Below are positions 1 to 8,526 of a stretch of 64,000 nucleotides of DNA, one piece after another. The notes below the pieces were generated by a model. The model had not been told where the DNA came from, made no database searches, and saw only the letters and a program-made list of their open reading frames with translations. This DNA comes from Alkalibacillus aidingensis (GTDB taxonomy: Bacteria > Bacillota > Bacilli > Bacillales > Alkalibacillaceae): positions 558,001-622,000 of the forward strand of contig NZ_JABXWU010000001.1 of NCBI RefSeq assembly GCF_014595945.1, read 5' to 3'. Each line of letters starts with the position of its first letter. Position 1 is the first letter of the stretch. The translations under genes were made by a program, and so were the position numbers.

Positions 1-321
1 CAGTCCGTATAATAAATCTTTTAACGGGTATTCATCCCCTGGTTTCGTATATATAGACGAACCGATCGTCTTTGATGCTTGATTAGATATTTCAACCGGA
101 TCATCGAAATCACTATTTTCAATTGCAACGATAGCTGTCATTATTTTTGTAATACTGGCAATAGGGCGTTGGTCATTCATATTCTTTTCATAAAGAACCT
201 CTAAATTTTCCATATCCAGTACAACAGCACTTTTAGCAGAAATGTGTGGTTCTGCTTTGGTTTGTACAGGTGGAACACTTAATAAAATAAATATGATAGA
301 AAGCGTTATAATTTTTCTCAT
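1..321 (-). CDS. dacB: D-alanyl-D-alanine carboxypeptidase DacB (PBP5*), C-terminal part outside window
   Basis: Serine D,D-carboxypeptidase that trims peptidoglycan stem peptides during spore cortex synthesis. Only the first 107 codons are visible; the gene runs off the left edge. An N-terminal hydrophobic signal peptide (about residues 1-22) is followed by the penicillin-binding fold, including the active-site SxxK motif as SITK in the context IASITKIMTA near residue 55. The ATG has a GGGAG ribosome site. Its position after scpA-scpB-ypuI is where B. subtilis has dacB, which separates it from the paralogue dacF at 12.1 kb. A sigma-E-like promoter at 396-425 and a terminator after ypuI suggest separate mother-cell transcription. 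The later SxN and KTG motifs cannot be checked here. Confidence 0.9.
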   Translation of the reverse strand, partial: MRKIITLSIIFILLSVPPVQTKAEPHISAKSAVVLDMENLEVLYEKNMNDQRPIASITKIMTAIVAIENSDFDDPVEISNQASKTIGSSIYTKPGDEYPLKDLLYGL

Positions 322-395
322 AAGAAATCTCCCATCCTGTCTTTAGTCACTAGTCAACATGTCCATCTCAAGAATAAGTATATGTCCAAGTTTTG

Positions 396-425
396 TATGT
401 ATGCTTAAACTGTTAAGCAATGTTC
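396..425 (-). promoter_or_regulatory. Candidate sigma-E promoter of dacB
   Basis: On the minus strand a -10-like CATACATA (396-403) fits the sigma-E consensus CATACAnT. It is preceded after 15 bases by GAACATT (419-425), which matches the -35 consensus kmATATT at six of seven positions. B. subtilis dacB is known to be sigma-E dependent. The call rests on motif matching alone. Confidence 0.55.
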
Positions 426-496
426 CACAGTTTAGAATCATTTACTATTCCATACGTTAGATACCATAATTAAATGATCATTTAGAAAATACTGTA

Positions 497-531
497 CATA
501 AAAAAAGCTAAGTGTGCCCAACACACTTAGC
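497..531 (-). terminator. Rho-independent terminator after ypuI
   Basis: A perfect 10-bp stem, GCTAAGTGTG with CACACTTAGC, has a 5-base loop and is followed on the minus strand by seven T residues. It lies just past the ypuI stop and separates scpA-scpB-ypuI from dacB. Confidence 0.9.
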
Positions 532-541
532 ATAACTAACC

Positions 542-1012
542 TTATAACGCCTCCAGAAAATCAAGTTGCTCTCTTAACTCATGAAATGTAGGCTCAACGA
601 TATGAGTAACCTCAATAATATCCTCACCTGGATGGTTTTGGAACACAATCGAGCACTTATTAAGGTATGAAGCTCGACTGTCTTCATGCCAAAGGTCATC
701 CTTTGGGGAGAAAAACTCGTGAATACACTTTTGATAAACTCCTTGATAAATCTTTTGTAATACTTCTTCTTGAATCTCCTCTGTAACCATTAAACGTTCA
801 AGAGCTCGCTTACCCTCTGTACAGTAAACTTCCAAAAAGCGAAGGTGTTTAACAATCGCCATGACATATTCTTTATCTAAATTTAGATCGTTTTTAATAA
901 TCATATGAACACTTTTGTTATTTAAAAATTCTCCTAAATCTTTTTCAAGCGTAGATAGTTGGTGATAGATTTTCTTAGCATGAATATTTAACTGTGTGCT
1001 CATTGGACACAA
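542..1012 (-). CDS. ypuI: YpuI family protein (DUF3907), function unknown
   Basis: A 156-residue soluble protein of unknown function, recognised by sequence and by its place between scpB and dacB as in B. subtilis. No signal peptide, transmembrane segment or catalytic motif is visible; the protein is charged and probably mostly helical. The start is chosen at a TTG (1010-1012), because an AAGGAGG site sits five bases upstream of it. The next ATG (1003) would be 14 bases from that site. The gene follows scpB by 33 bases and ends at a terminator, so it is the last gene of the scp transcription unit. Membership of that unit could mean a role around chromosome segregation or septation, but nothing in the sequence shows this. 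Confidence 0.8.
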   Translation of the reverse strand: MCPMSTQLNIHAKKIYHQLSTLEKDLGEFLNNKSVHMIIKNDLNLDKEYVMAIVKHLRFLEVYCTEGKRALERLMVTEEIQEEVLQKIYQGVYQKCIHEFFSPKDDLWHEDSRASYLNKCSIVFQNHPGEDIIEVTHIVEPTFHELREQLDFLEAL

Positions 1013-1045
1013 GGTGACCTCCTTAGAGTACATATAATCAAAAAC

Positions 1046-1627
1046 TTAAGCAGATGGTTCATCCATTTCTTCAAAGAATAAATCCGCCTCTTGAACTGCT
1101 TCCTTGAAGTCTTCATCGGGTAGAGGGGGTAATTCATCTAATGAGCTCAACCCAAAAAATGTGAGGAACTCTTTAGTTGTTTGGAATAAAATAGGCCGGC
1201 CACTCGTCTCCTTTCGTCCATTTTCTTCAATCAGAAATCGTGAAATTAACGTTTGAATCGGGCCGTCACTTTTAACCCCTCTAATTTCATCAATCTCTAC
1301 TCGTGTGATTGGCTGACGGTAGGCTACTATTGCTAAAGTCTCTAAAGCAGCCTGTGAGAGTTTGGAGCTAGAGTTGGCCTCCTGCATCTTCTCAAAATAT
1401 AAGGCATGCTCTGATTTAGTCGTTAAATAATAAACTCCTTTTTGTTCCAAGATCGATAAGCCTCTTTGACCGTGATCATAGTCATATTTAAGCTCTTCAA
1501 TTAGAATTTCAGCAGTCTCCGCGTTCACGGATAGTACTTTTTTTATTTGACTCATAGCTAATCCTTCGTCCCCGGAGACGAATAATAAACCTTCTAATAC
1601 ACCTTTTAACTGATTTAATTCCATCAT
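1046..1627 (-). CDS. scpB: Segregation and condensation protein B (ScpB)
   Basis: Winged-helix kleisin-interacting subunit of the SMC-ScpA-ScpB condensin, which compacts and segregates the chromosome in the nucleoid. The 193-residue length is typical. The conserved stretch ALETLAIVAYRQPITRVEI followed by IRGV lies near residues 94-120, with the GRP turn of the second winged helix near residue 143. The start codon overlaps the scpA stop by four bases (ATGA), which implies translational coupling. Two consecutive ATGs follow a GGAGG site, and the second (1622-1624) has the better seven-base spacing. The C-terminal tail is acidic. Confidence 0.95.
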   Translation of the reverse strand: MMELNQLKGVLEGLLFVSGDEGLAMSQIKKVLSVNAETAEILIEELKYDYDHGQRGLSILEQKGVYYLTTKSEHALYFEKMQEANSSSKLSQAALETLAIVAYRQPITRVEIDEIRGVKSDGPIQTLISRFLIEENGRKETSGRPILFQTTKEFLTFFGLSSLDELPPLPDEDFKEAVQEADLFFEEMDEPSA

Positions 1628-2364
1628 TCATCCTCCACTAAAGCAACTGTTATATCCTCAAAATTATTCATTTGATAGCACATGATTTTAAGGGATTTCA
1701 TCAATTCTAATAAAGCTAAAAAAGTGGTTACAATCTCGAACCGTTCCTGATAATCAAATAGATTTTCAAATGAAGCTTTTCCTTTCATCTTTTGTAAGGA
1801 TACTAAGACATCATTCATCCGTTCTTCAATTGAAATTTCTTGTCTTTGAACCGTTGTCTCCATAGGCTGTAAGAGTTGTTTTCTTCTTAATAATCTTTGA
1901 AAAGCATTTGTTAAATCTGTTACAGATAAAACTTCACTACGACTTACTTTTCGATCAGATTGGTAGTCTGTTAAGTCTAATGGGGGCCTAGTGTAAATTT
2001 GATTAGACTCTTGCTCTCGTTCTTTGAGCACATGAGCAGCTTCCTTATACTTCTTATATTCAACTAGGCGCTGGATTAATTCTTCTTGTGGGTCTTCTTC
2101 ATATTCATCTTCTAATTCTAGTTCTTGCTTGGGCAAAAGCATTTTACTCTTAATCTCTAATAACGTTGCCGCCATAACTAAGTACTCACTAGCAATATCA
2201 AGATGCAAATCTTGCATCGTATGTATATAGTCCATATACTGATCAGTTATATCCTTTAAAGGAATATCGTAAATGTCTATTTCATATTGATTCACTAAAT
2301 GAAGCAATAAATCTAATGGCCCTTCAAAGGCATCGATTTTTACCTGATAAACTGTTTTCTCCAT
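1624..2364 (-). CDS. scpA: Segregation and condensation protein A (ScpA, kleisin)
   Basis: Kleisin subunit that bridges the SMC heads and binds ScpB. The family N-terminus is clear (YQVKIDAFEGPLDLLLHL), followed by ASEYLVMAATLLEIKSKMLLP, which contributes to the coiled-coil contact with the SMC neck. The acidic middle and the C-terminal winged helix (VVTTFLALLELMK-like) are also present. The ATG at 2364 is preferred because it aligns with other ScpA starts; an in-frame GTG at 2373 would add three residues. The ribosome site is weak for both. It heads the scpA-scpB-ypuI unit and follows a repeat-filled gap, whereas in B. subtilis it is preceded by the riboflavin operon and ribT. Confidence 0.95.
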   Translation of the reverse strand: MEKTVYQVKIDAFEGPLDLLLHLVNQYEIDIYDIPLKDITDQYMDYIHTMQDLHLDIASEYLVMAATLLEIKSKMLLPKQELELEDEYEEDPQEELIQRLVEYKKYKEAAHVLKEREQESNQIYTRPPLDLTDYQSDRKVSRSEVLSVTDLTNAFQRLLRRKQLLQPMETTVQRQEISIEERMNDVLVSLQKMKGKASFENLFDYQERFEIVTTFLALLELMKSLKIMCYQMNNFEDITVALVEDE

Positions 2365-2532
2365 TGACGTCACTCATTTCAATACGTTCGTCATTCTGTT
2401 CAACTAATATATTATCAAAACTTTGAATAAAAAGGAATATGATTCGCCTCTACTTGACCTATACCATTAATCATTTTTTATTAAACCTGAAATTTCCGGT
2501 TAAGTTAAAGAGTCTGTCACATAATCGATATG

Positions 2533-2986
2533 ATGTTCATTAAAAACTCTTCCTTTATTTATTGAGTGCTATAACTTCGCTCCAGCAGAATACTCCGCTT
2601 TCCATGGACACGGCTGAAGCCTCCTCGACCTCACAAAAAACGTTCGGTCTGTGGGGTCTTCAGACTCGTGTTGTTTCCACAGGAGTCTACGTATTCTGCC
2701 TACGCTAGTGGTGATTTTCAACGAATGTAAGATCTTATAAGATTGATTAACAACCTAACTAGCGAAGGAAATACACGGAGACTCCTGGTCGGTGAAAACG
2801 CCACGTCCTGTGGCATCACCGACACTAGCACGTCCTGTACGTCGCGGGAAAGCGAAAACGCTAAGCCCCCACAGAGAGCGCTCTTTGCGAACGAGGAGGC
2901 TTAGCGCGAGCCCGCGGAAAGCGTAGTGTATTTCCGTAGCGATATCGTAGCACTCAATACAATCAAAAAAATGAGTTAATGAACAT
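2533..2986. repeat. Palindromic composite intergenic repeat of about 450 bp
   Basis: This fills most of the 0.7-kb gap between scpA and ribT; I see no gene in it. The outer arms are inverted: ATGTTCATTAA at 2533-2543 against its complement at 2976-2986, and ATTGAGTGCTA at 2561-2571 against 2948-2958. Inside lie two diverged units in opposite orientation. Each begins with a CGCTTTCC box, then AAGCCTCCTCG, then a GTGGGG box and a CAGGAGTCT box, and ends near CGCTAG. The DNA is visibly richer in GC than the genes around it. The right unit carries an extra hairpin module (2781-2839) that recurs at 55 kb. Similar palindromic elements are common between genes in Bacillaceae, but I cannot name this family. 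The bases at 2365-2532 show nothing else. Confidence 0.75.
2781..2839 (-). repeat. Hairpin repeat module, copy 1
   Basis: A 59-base module that is almost identical, in reverse orientation, to 54997-55055. On the minus strand it contains GTCGGTGA paired with TCACCGAC around an inner GCCAC/GTGGC hairpin, flanked by a second CAGGACGTG copy. The two arms and loop are conserved in both copies, so the RNA or DNA fold may be what is maintained. Confidence 0.8.
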
Positions 2987-3028
2987 TCTTCATTAACTAT
3001 AAATTAAACAATTAACAGAGCCAAATAC

Positions 3029-3065
3029 AAAAAATAAAAAATGGCTTCAACCATTAGTTGAAACC
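3029..3065 (-). terminator. Terminator after ribT
   Basis: A 9-bp stem on the minus strand (GGTTTCAAC with GTTGAAGCC, one G-U pair) around a five-base loop, followed by two T-rich runs. It lies directly after the ribT stop. Confidence 0.85.
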
Positions 3066-3074
3066 ACTTAATCA

Positions 3075-3416
3075 TCATTCACATTGATTAAAGAAACCTT
3101 CAGTTTTCTCATTGGCACAGATAATATAGTCATCACCATACTGCTCCTTTAGAGCCTTGACCATCTGTTTACCAATTCCTTGATTACGATGAGAAGGTGT
3201 CACACTCAAATGTTGGACGACAATCTTTTGATCCTCAAACCTAACACCTAATGCTCCTAACACATCATCTTCTTTCCATAAAAAGAGCTGCCACTGATCA
3301 TTTGTCTCGTATTCTTTAATTGTAGATTGTAGCTTTTTAACTTCTTTTTCATCAGGCATAAATGATAATAAACCCATCGCAATCTTTTCAAAAGTTTTCT
3401 TATATTTAATAAGCAT
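3075..3416 (-). CDS. ribT: RibT-like GNAT-fold N-acetyltransferase
   Basis: A 113-residue GCN5-related acetyltransferase homologous to RibT, the last gene of the B. subtilis riboflavin operon; its substrate is not known. The N-terminus (IRY/IKYKKTFEKIAMGLLSFMP) is diagnostic. The acetyl-CoA motif R-N-Q-G-I-G-K follows VTPSHRNQG near residue 76. It is slightly shorter than the B. subtilis protein (about 124) and ends soon after FFNQCE. A GAGGGG site precedes the ATG. The riboflavin genes ribD, ribE, ribAB and ribH that normally lie upstream are absent from this window; here ppiB is upstream, 166 bases away, and a repeat element lies downstream. Confidence 0.85.
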   Translation of the reverse strand: MLIKYKKTFEKIAMGLLSFMPDEKEVKKLQSTIKEYETNDQWQLFLWKEDDVLGALGVRFEDQKIVVQHLSVTPSHRNQGIGKQMVKALKEQYGDDYIICANEKTEGFFNQCE

Positions 3417-3582
3417 ATAAACCCCTCTTTAACTAACATTACCTAACATCATTACATTTTAGTCATTATTTTACATAATATACTTTACTTATAATATTTT
3501 AAATGTCAACTAGCAAACACCTATAGAACGTTAGGCAAGTTAAATGAAGTTAAGCGCCAATTAACTAGTCTTACACCAAAAA

Positions 3583-4014
3583 TTAATCTTCAATAACAAC
3601 CTTATCCATAACATCACCTGGTTGAACTCGATTAACAACATCCATACCACTTTCTACTTTACCAAACACAGTATGTCCACCATCTAAGTGTGGTTGCGCT
3701 TCATGACAGATGAAGAACTGACTTCCCCCTGTATCCTTACCAGCGTGAGCCATTGATAAAGAACCACGCTCATGTTTATTTGGATTTCCTTCAGTCTCAC
3801 ACTTAATTGTGTAACCAGGTCCTCCGGTTCCAGTTCCATTTGGGCACCCACCTTGAATGACAAATCCTGGAATAACTCTGTGAAAGGTTAACCCATCATA
3901 AAATTGGTCCTTGGCTAACTTCACAAAGTTTTCCACCGTATTGGGTGCGTCTTCTTCAAATAGATTAATTTTGATCTGTTCTCCGTTTTCGAAATGAATC
4001 GTTGCTTTTTTCAT
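3583..4014 (-). CDS. ppiB: Peptidyl-prolyl cis-trans isomerase, cyclophilin type
   Basis: Cytosolic cyclophilin that catalyses cis-trans isomerisation of X-Pro bonds during protein folding. The 143 residues span a single domain with the conserved [13 protein letters not shown] stretch (active-site Arg near residue 46), GTGGPGY, the SMAHAG and GSQFFI segments and a C-terminal HTVFGKV. No signal peptide is present, so it acts in the cytoplasm. A GGAG site precedes the ATG. It follows lysA by 26 bases and probably shares its transcript; the lysA-ppiB order is the same in B. subtilis. Confidence 0.95.
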   Translation of the reverse strand: MKKATIHFENGEQIKINLFEEDAPNTVENFVKLAKDQFYDGLTFHRVIPGFVIQGGCPNGTGTGGPGYTIKCETEGNPNKHERGSLSMAHAGKDTGGSQFFICHEAQPHLDGGHTVFGKVESGMDVVNRVQPGDVMDKVVIED

Positions 4015-4040
4015 TTTACAAAACTCCTTTTACGACTATT

Positions 4041-5318
4041 TTACTCATATGATCTATCAAAACGTGTCAAATCTTGGAATCGTTCTCTCTCAACTACTAA
4101 ATAATCTTGGCCATTTTCTATAAACACAACAGCTGCCTTGGGAAAACGGTTATAATGACTAGACATAGAATAACCGTAAGCCCCTGTCGAAAACACAGCC
4201 AAATAATCACCACTGTCTATTTTTGGCACTTTTAAGTCCCAAATCAGCATATCACCTGTTTCACAACATTTACCAGCAATTGAAACTAAATCATCTGCTG
4301 GTTCATTTAACTTATTGGCTACTACAGCATCATATTTAGCTTGATATAAAGCAGGCCTAATGTTATCTGTCATTCCACCATCAACAGATACATACTTCCT
4401 CACGCCTGGTATATTCTTAATAGCCCCAATTGTATAGAGAGTGACACCTGCATCTCCAACAATCGAACGACCTGGCTCAATCCAAATTTCTGGCATAGCT
4501 AAATCATGTTCAAAAGCGCTCTGTTTAACTGAATCAACTAATGAAACGACATACTCGTTTAGGGGTAAAGGTTGGTCTTCATTTGTGTATTTTATACCAA
4601 AGCCCCCTCCTAAGTTAACCACTTGTGCCTGAAATCCAAACTGTGACTTCCAGCTCTTTAATGCCTCAAAAAGTCGCTCTGTAGTTGCTTCAAAACCTGT
4701 CGTTTCAAATATTTGTGACCCAATATGACTGTGCAAGCCTAATAAGTTTAACTGTGACTGATTTAAGATGATCTCAACCGCACGCTCTGCTTGTCCATTG
4801 GATAGGTCAAATCCAAATTTTGAATCTTCTTGTCCTGTCAAAATATATTCATGGGTATGCGCCTCAATACCAGGTGTTACACGTATTAAGACATTCATTT
4901 GTTGATCCCTATCTACTAATAATTTTTGTATTAATTCAATTTCATAAAAGTTATCAACGACAATACAGCCTACACCGTAATCTAAGGCTAGTTCTAGTTC
5001 AGATAAACTTTTATTATTTCCGTGCAGATGAATTTTTTCAGGGGGAAAGCCTGCTTGCATAGCCGTGTATAATTCACCTTCTGAAACAACATCTAAACTA
5101 AGATTTTCTTGTTTAGCAACTTGTAACATAGCAACTGAAGAGAAGGCTTTACTTGCATATGCTACTTGAAAATCGACTTCCAATTCCTTGAAAGTATCTA
5201 CAAAAGCTCGTGCATTTTCTCTAATACGTTCGACATCGTAAACGAATAAAGGTGTTCCATATTTGTTGATGAGGTCCACGGCATTAACGCCACCGATGTG
5301 CAATTCTTTTTGATTCAT
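4041..5318 (-). CDS. lysA: Diaminopimelate decarboxylase
   Basis: PLP enzyme that converts meso-diaminopimelate to L-lysine, the last step of lysine synthesis; it also draws on the spore and cell-wall precursor pool. The alanine-racemase-like barrel carries the PLP lysine in AYASKAFS near residue 60, the glycine loop LGGGFGI near residue 238, and the C-terminal substrate motifs CCETGD and GAYGYSMSSHYN. The 425-residue length is usual. The ATG at 5318 is chosen because AGGTGA lies six bases before it; an in-frame GTG at 5324 is too close to that site. It is separated from spoVAF by a strong terminator and has its own candidate promoter. Confidence 0.95.
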   Translation of the reverse strand: MNQKELHIGGVNAVDLINKYGTPLFVYDVERIRENARAFVDTFKELEVDFQVAYASKAFSSVAMLQVAKQENLSLDVVSEGELYTAMQAGFPPEKIHLHGNNKSLSELELALDYGVGCIVVDNFYEIELIQKLLVDRDQQMNVLIRVTPGIEAHTHEYILTGQEDSKFGFDLSNGQAERAVEIILNQSQLNLLGLHSHIGSQIFETTGFEATTERLFEALKSWKSQFGFQAQVVNLGGGFGIKYTNEDQPLPLNEYVVSLVDSVKQSAFEHDLAMPEIWIEPGRSIVGDAGVTLYTIGAIKNIPGVRKYVSVDGGMTDNIRPALYQAKYDAVVANKLNEPADDLVSIAGKCCETGDMLIWDLKVPKIDSGDYLAVFSTGAYGYSMSSHYNRFPKAAVVFIENGQDYLVVERERFQDLTRFDRSYE

Positions 5319-5596
5319 TTTCACTCACCTATCCATATTTGTTATACGACAATTATTAACTGACGAAAAATTATCACTTATATATTAATCTCATCGATAA
5401 AGCTAATCGTTTATTTTAGGCTAAATCTTTATAAAAATCAACATTCTTAGTAACTAACAAAAACTAAACTACATTTTTAATAAGATAAACTTACCACATG
5501 CATAACCCTCGTACAATCATTTTACCATATCATGAAGAAAAGGGTCAGTATTTGTATTCATCAGACAAATTCAAGATTCACCTTATAAATTACCAA
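5319..5596. other. Leader and spacer between spoVAF terminator and lysA
   Basis: An AT-rich stretch of about 280 bases that holds the presumed lysA promoter. I looked for a lysine riboswitch (L box, with its conserved AGAGGTGC start) on the minus strand and did not see one, nor a terminator-antiterminator pair. No open reading frame with a ribosome site is visible. Confidence 0.5.
5413..5441 (-). promoter_or_regulatory. Candidate sigma-A promoter of lysA
   Basis: On the minus strand TTGATT (5436-5441) and TAAAAT (5413-5418) are separated by 17 bases, each with four or five matches to the sigma-A consensus. It lies about 95 bases before the lysA start. AT-rich DNA makes chance matches likely. 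Confidence 0.4.
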
Positions 5597-5640
5597 ATAA
5601 AAAAGGTTATCAGGAGCACTTTATGCCACTGATAACCTTT
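5597..5640 (-). terminator. Terminator after spoVAF
   Basis: A perfect 12-bp stem, AAAGGTTATCAG with CTGATAACCTTT, has a 15-base loop and is followed on the minus strand by a run of T. It lies within ten bases of the spoVAF stop and ends the spoVA operon. Confidence 0.93.
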
Positions 5641-5647
5641 CACCTTT

Positions 5648-7132
5648 TTAATTCTCCGGTGTTTCCGGGGGTCTACGATAATTATCTTGTGGATGAACAA
5701 TGCTTGGACGACGTTTCTGTAAAGGTACAGAAATTCTAAATAGCATATGATACATCGCCTGTGGATTAAATGGAATCAACGGCCATAAATATGGCGTATT
5801 TAGGGAAATGGTACGTGCCAATATCAATACGTATAAAGTAAATCCAATCACTAACCCTTTCACACCGAATACTGCTGTAAAAATAACTAGTAGCAATCGA
5901 GAGATCTTATTCGCTACTGATAACTCATAACTAGGCGTAGCAAAACTTCCCACGGCGGCAATTGCAATATACAAGATAATCTCCGGGGTGAATAAGCCAA
6001 CTTCTATGGCGATCTCACCAATTAACACCGCAGCGATTAAGCCAAGAGCAGTAGATACAGCAGTCGGTGTATGAATGGCGGCGATCCTTAAGAACTCAAT
6101 CCCTATATCTGCTAATAAAGCCTGTACGACAATAGGAATATTGCCTTCATCACTCGGACCGATATAAGATAATCCCTCAGGCAATATATCTGGCTGTAGC
6201 ACAAATAAAATCCATAAAGGCAATAAAAATAGTGAAGCCATAATCCCCAGATATCTTACCCAACGAACAAAGGTACCAACCATCGGGACTTGTCTAAATT
6301 CTTCTGCATGTTGCACATGGTGAAAAAATGTTGTTGGTGTAATCATGACACTAGGCGAAGTATCTACCATGACTAAGACATGCCCCTCAAATAAGTGGGC
6401 TGCTGCAACATCCGGACGTTCTGTATATCTTACAAGTGGAAAAGGTGTTTTAGATTGCTTTAGAATAAATTCTTCAATAGTTTTATCAGACATAGCCAGT
6501 CCATCAACATCTATTTGCTTAATATCATGACGGACTTTCTCGATCAACCCTGGGTCAGCAATATCCTTTATATACATTATGGAAAGGTCAGTCTTTGAAC
6601 GTCTACCAACTTGCATAATTTCTAACCTTAAACGTTCATCTCGAACTCGCCTTCTCGCTAACCCAGCGTTTTCAATAATATTTTCAGTAAATCCATCACG
6701 GGCACCTCTTACCACACGTTCAGTATCCGGTTCTTCTGGTCCACGTCCAGGATAGCTACGCACATCCACTACATAAGCTACATCATGTCCATCGACAATG
6801 ACGACAAGTAGACCAGACATAACCTCTACTGCTGCATCATCAACTGATTTAATTTCTTCAAACTGATGATTAGCCAATCTATTTTTTACAATTTCAGGTA
6901 CCTTACGTTTTTCATGTTCAAAATCATTAATTTCAATGATTTTCTTTAATATTTCCGTAACGAACTGAGTGTCAGCTAATCCATTAGTGTAATAAAAATC
7001 AACGTCTCGACCTAACACATTGATCGTTCTATAACCAATATCAAAAGATACGTCTATACCTAACTTCTCTTCAAATAGTTTTCTATTCTTTTCAATAGAC
7101 CTCATTATTGGTTGTTGAGGTTGTTGTTCCAT
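5648..7132 (-). CDS. spoVAF: Stage V sporulation protein AF (GerA-type membrane subunit)
   Basis: A 494-residue protein of the GerA family A-subunit type, encoded last in the spoVA operon. It sits in the inner spore membrane and is thought to help the SpoVA channel and germinant receptors during germination. The first ~290 residues are soluble (family segment DVRSYPGRGPEEPDTERVVRGARDGF around 130-155), followed by about five hydrophobic segments between residues 290 and 460 and a basic, proline-rich tail. A GGGAAGGGG site precedes the ATG, 15 bases after spoVAE. No SpoVAEa gene lies between them, unlike in B. subtilis. Confidence 0.95.
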   Translation of the reverse strand: MEQQPQQPIMRSIEKNRKLFEEKLGIDVSFDIGYRTINVLGRDVDFYYTNGLADTQFVTEILKKIIEINDFEHEKRKVPEIVKNRLANHQFEEIKSVDDAAVEVMSGLLVVIVDGHDVAYVVDVRSYPGRGPEEPDTERVVRGARDGFTENIIENAGLARRRVRDERLRLEIMQVGRRSKTDLSIMYIKDIADPGLIEKVRHDIKQIDVDGLAMSDKTIEEFILKQSKTPFPLVRYTERPDVAAAHLFEGHVLVMVDTSPSVMITPTTFFHHVQHAEEFRQVPMVGTFVRWVRYLGIMASLFLLPLWILFVLQPDILPEGLSYIGPSDEGNIPIVVQALLADIGIEFLRIAAIHTPTAVSTALGLIAAVLIGEIAIEVGLFTPEIILYIAIAAVGSFATPSYELSVANKISRLLLVIFTAVFGVKGLVIGFTLYVLILARTISLNTPYLWPLIPFNPQAMYHMLFRISVPLQKRRPSIVHPQDNYRRPPETPEN

Positions 7133-7147
7133 TATTTACCCCTTCCC

Positions 7148-7504
7148 TTAACCTTTAGGCTTGAAGATCAGTGCGACAATAAAGCCAAATAGGATGGCGG
7201 ATGCTATACCTGCAGATGACAGTTGAAAAATACCAATGGCTATACCGACAAATCCATGGTCTTCTGCTTGAGCCATAGCTCCATGAAGTAGTGTATGACC
7301 AAAGCTTGAAATCGGTACGGTTGCCCCTGCACCAGCAAATTCAATTAATCGGTCATACAAATTAAATCCGTCTAATACTGCTCCAGCAACTACAAACGAC
7401 GATAACACGTGAGCTGGTGTTAACTTAAACAAATCCAAGAGTAATTGACCGATCACACATATAGCACCACCAACTATAAATGCCCAAACAAAATCCATGA
7501 TCAT
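7148..7504 (-). CDS. spoVAEb: Stage V sporulation protein AE (SpoVAEb type)
   Basis: A 118-residue integral membrane subunit of the SpoVA channel that moves dipicolinic acid into the forespore and out during germination. It has three to four hydrophobic segments and the family motif [18 protein letters not shown] near residues 55-75, shared with SpoVAC. The start at 7504 overlaps the spoVAD stop by four bases (ATGA), which argues for it over a longer frame beginning inside spoVAD. It corresponds to SpoVAEb; the soluble SpoVAEa protein has no counterpart here. Confidence 0.93.
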   Translation of the reverse strand: MIMDFVWAFIVGGAICVIGQLLLDLFKLTPAHVLSSFVVAGAVLDGFNLYDRLIEFAGAGATVPISSFGHTLLHGAMAQAEDHGFVGIAIGIFQLSSAGIASAILFGFIVALIFKPKG

Positions 7505-8511
7505 GATCCACTCACCCGCTTTAATACCACACCATGAGCTATACATGGTATCGTTTCTTTTTGTTGTACGATTGTAGGACTTAACAAAGCTCCTGTTGCA
7601 ACGATAAGAACTTTATTTAACTCACCAGAACGTAGTTGTTGCATAATATGTCCATAAGAGACAACTGCTGATACCGCACATCCACTTCCACCAGCAAATA
7701 CATTTTGATTTGAGTTATAGACCATTAAGCCACAATCTCGGTGAACATTCTCAATATCATAACCAAATTGATAAGTTAATTTTTTGGCAATAGGTGTTCC
7801 CACACTTGATAAATCACCGGTAAGAATCATGTCATATTCTTCTGGTTGTCTATTCATGTCTTTTAAGTGCTGTACAATCGTATCAGCTGCTGCTGGAGCC
7901 ATTGCTGAGCCCATATCTAATGGATCATTAGCTGAGAAGTCAACAACTTTTCCTATAGTTGCCGCTTCAACTTGAACAAAACTTCTTTCTTTTTGTACAA
8001 GAGCTGCACCGGCACCCGTCACCGTAGACGTTTGTGTATCAGGCTTTTGACCACCATATTCTGTTGGATATCTAAACTGCCTCTCAGCAGTTGAATAGTG
8101 ACTACTTGTACTCGCTAACGCCACATCACTGTTACCACTATCCACCTGTGAGGAGGCAATTGCTAAGGCTTCCATTGATGTCGAACAAGCACCAAATACA
8201 CACAAAAATGAACTTGGGAAATCCCTGGCAACATAATTTGATGTCACGTTCTGGTTTAACAGATCACCACTTACCAACAAATCTACAGCATCTTTTCGAA
8301 CCTTTGCTTTTTGTAAACATAAATCAATTGATTTATTAAGTAATGCCTGTTCAGCCCTTTCCCATGTATCTTCACCACAATATAAGTCTTCAAAAGAATA
8401 GTCATAAGTTTGACCAAGTGGGCCTTGTTTCTCTCGTGGGCCAGTTACAGTGGCAGAACCCTTGATATAAACACCATTATCAAATACCCATGTTTGTTTT
8501 CCTTGTTTCAT
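7501..8511 (-). CDS. spoVAD: Stage V sporulation protein AD (dipicolinate-binding, thiolase-like)
   Basis: A 336-residue soluble protein with a thiolase/ketoacyl-synthase fold that binds dipicolinic acid and is required for its uptake into the forespore. The thiolase-like nucleophile region reads [15 protein letters not shown] near residue 110, and [10 protein letters not shown] is near residue 275. The length matches B. subtilis SpoVAD (338). It is embedded in the operon between spoVAC (15-base gap) and spoVAE (4-base overlap). Confidence 0.95.
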   Translation of the reverse strand: MKQGKQTWVFDNGVYIKGSATVTGPREKQGPLGQTYDYSFEDLYCGEDTWERAEQALLNKSIDLCLQKAKVRKDAVDLLVSGDLLNQNVTSNYVARDFPSSFLCVFGACSTSMEALAIASSQVDSGNSDVALASTSSHYSTAERQFRYPTEYGGQKPDTQTSTVTGAGAALVQKERSFVQVEAATIGKVVDFSANDPLDMGSAMAPAAADTIVQHLKDMNRQPEEYDMILTGDLSSVGTPIAKKLTYQFGYDIENVHRDCGLMVYNSNQNVFAGGSGCAVSAVVSYGHIMQQLRSGELNKVLIVATGALLSPTIVQQKETIPCIAHGVVLKRVSGS

Positions 8512-8526
8512 CTATTTCACCCTTAC

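Noticed and set aside
5319-5596. Lysine riboswitch before lysA
   Set aside because: No L-box core sequence and no terminator-antiterminator arrangement on the minus strand.
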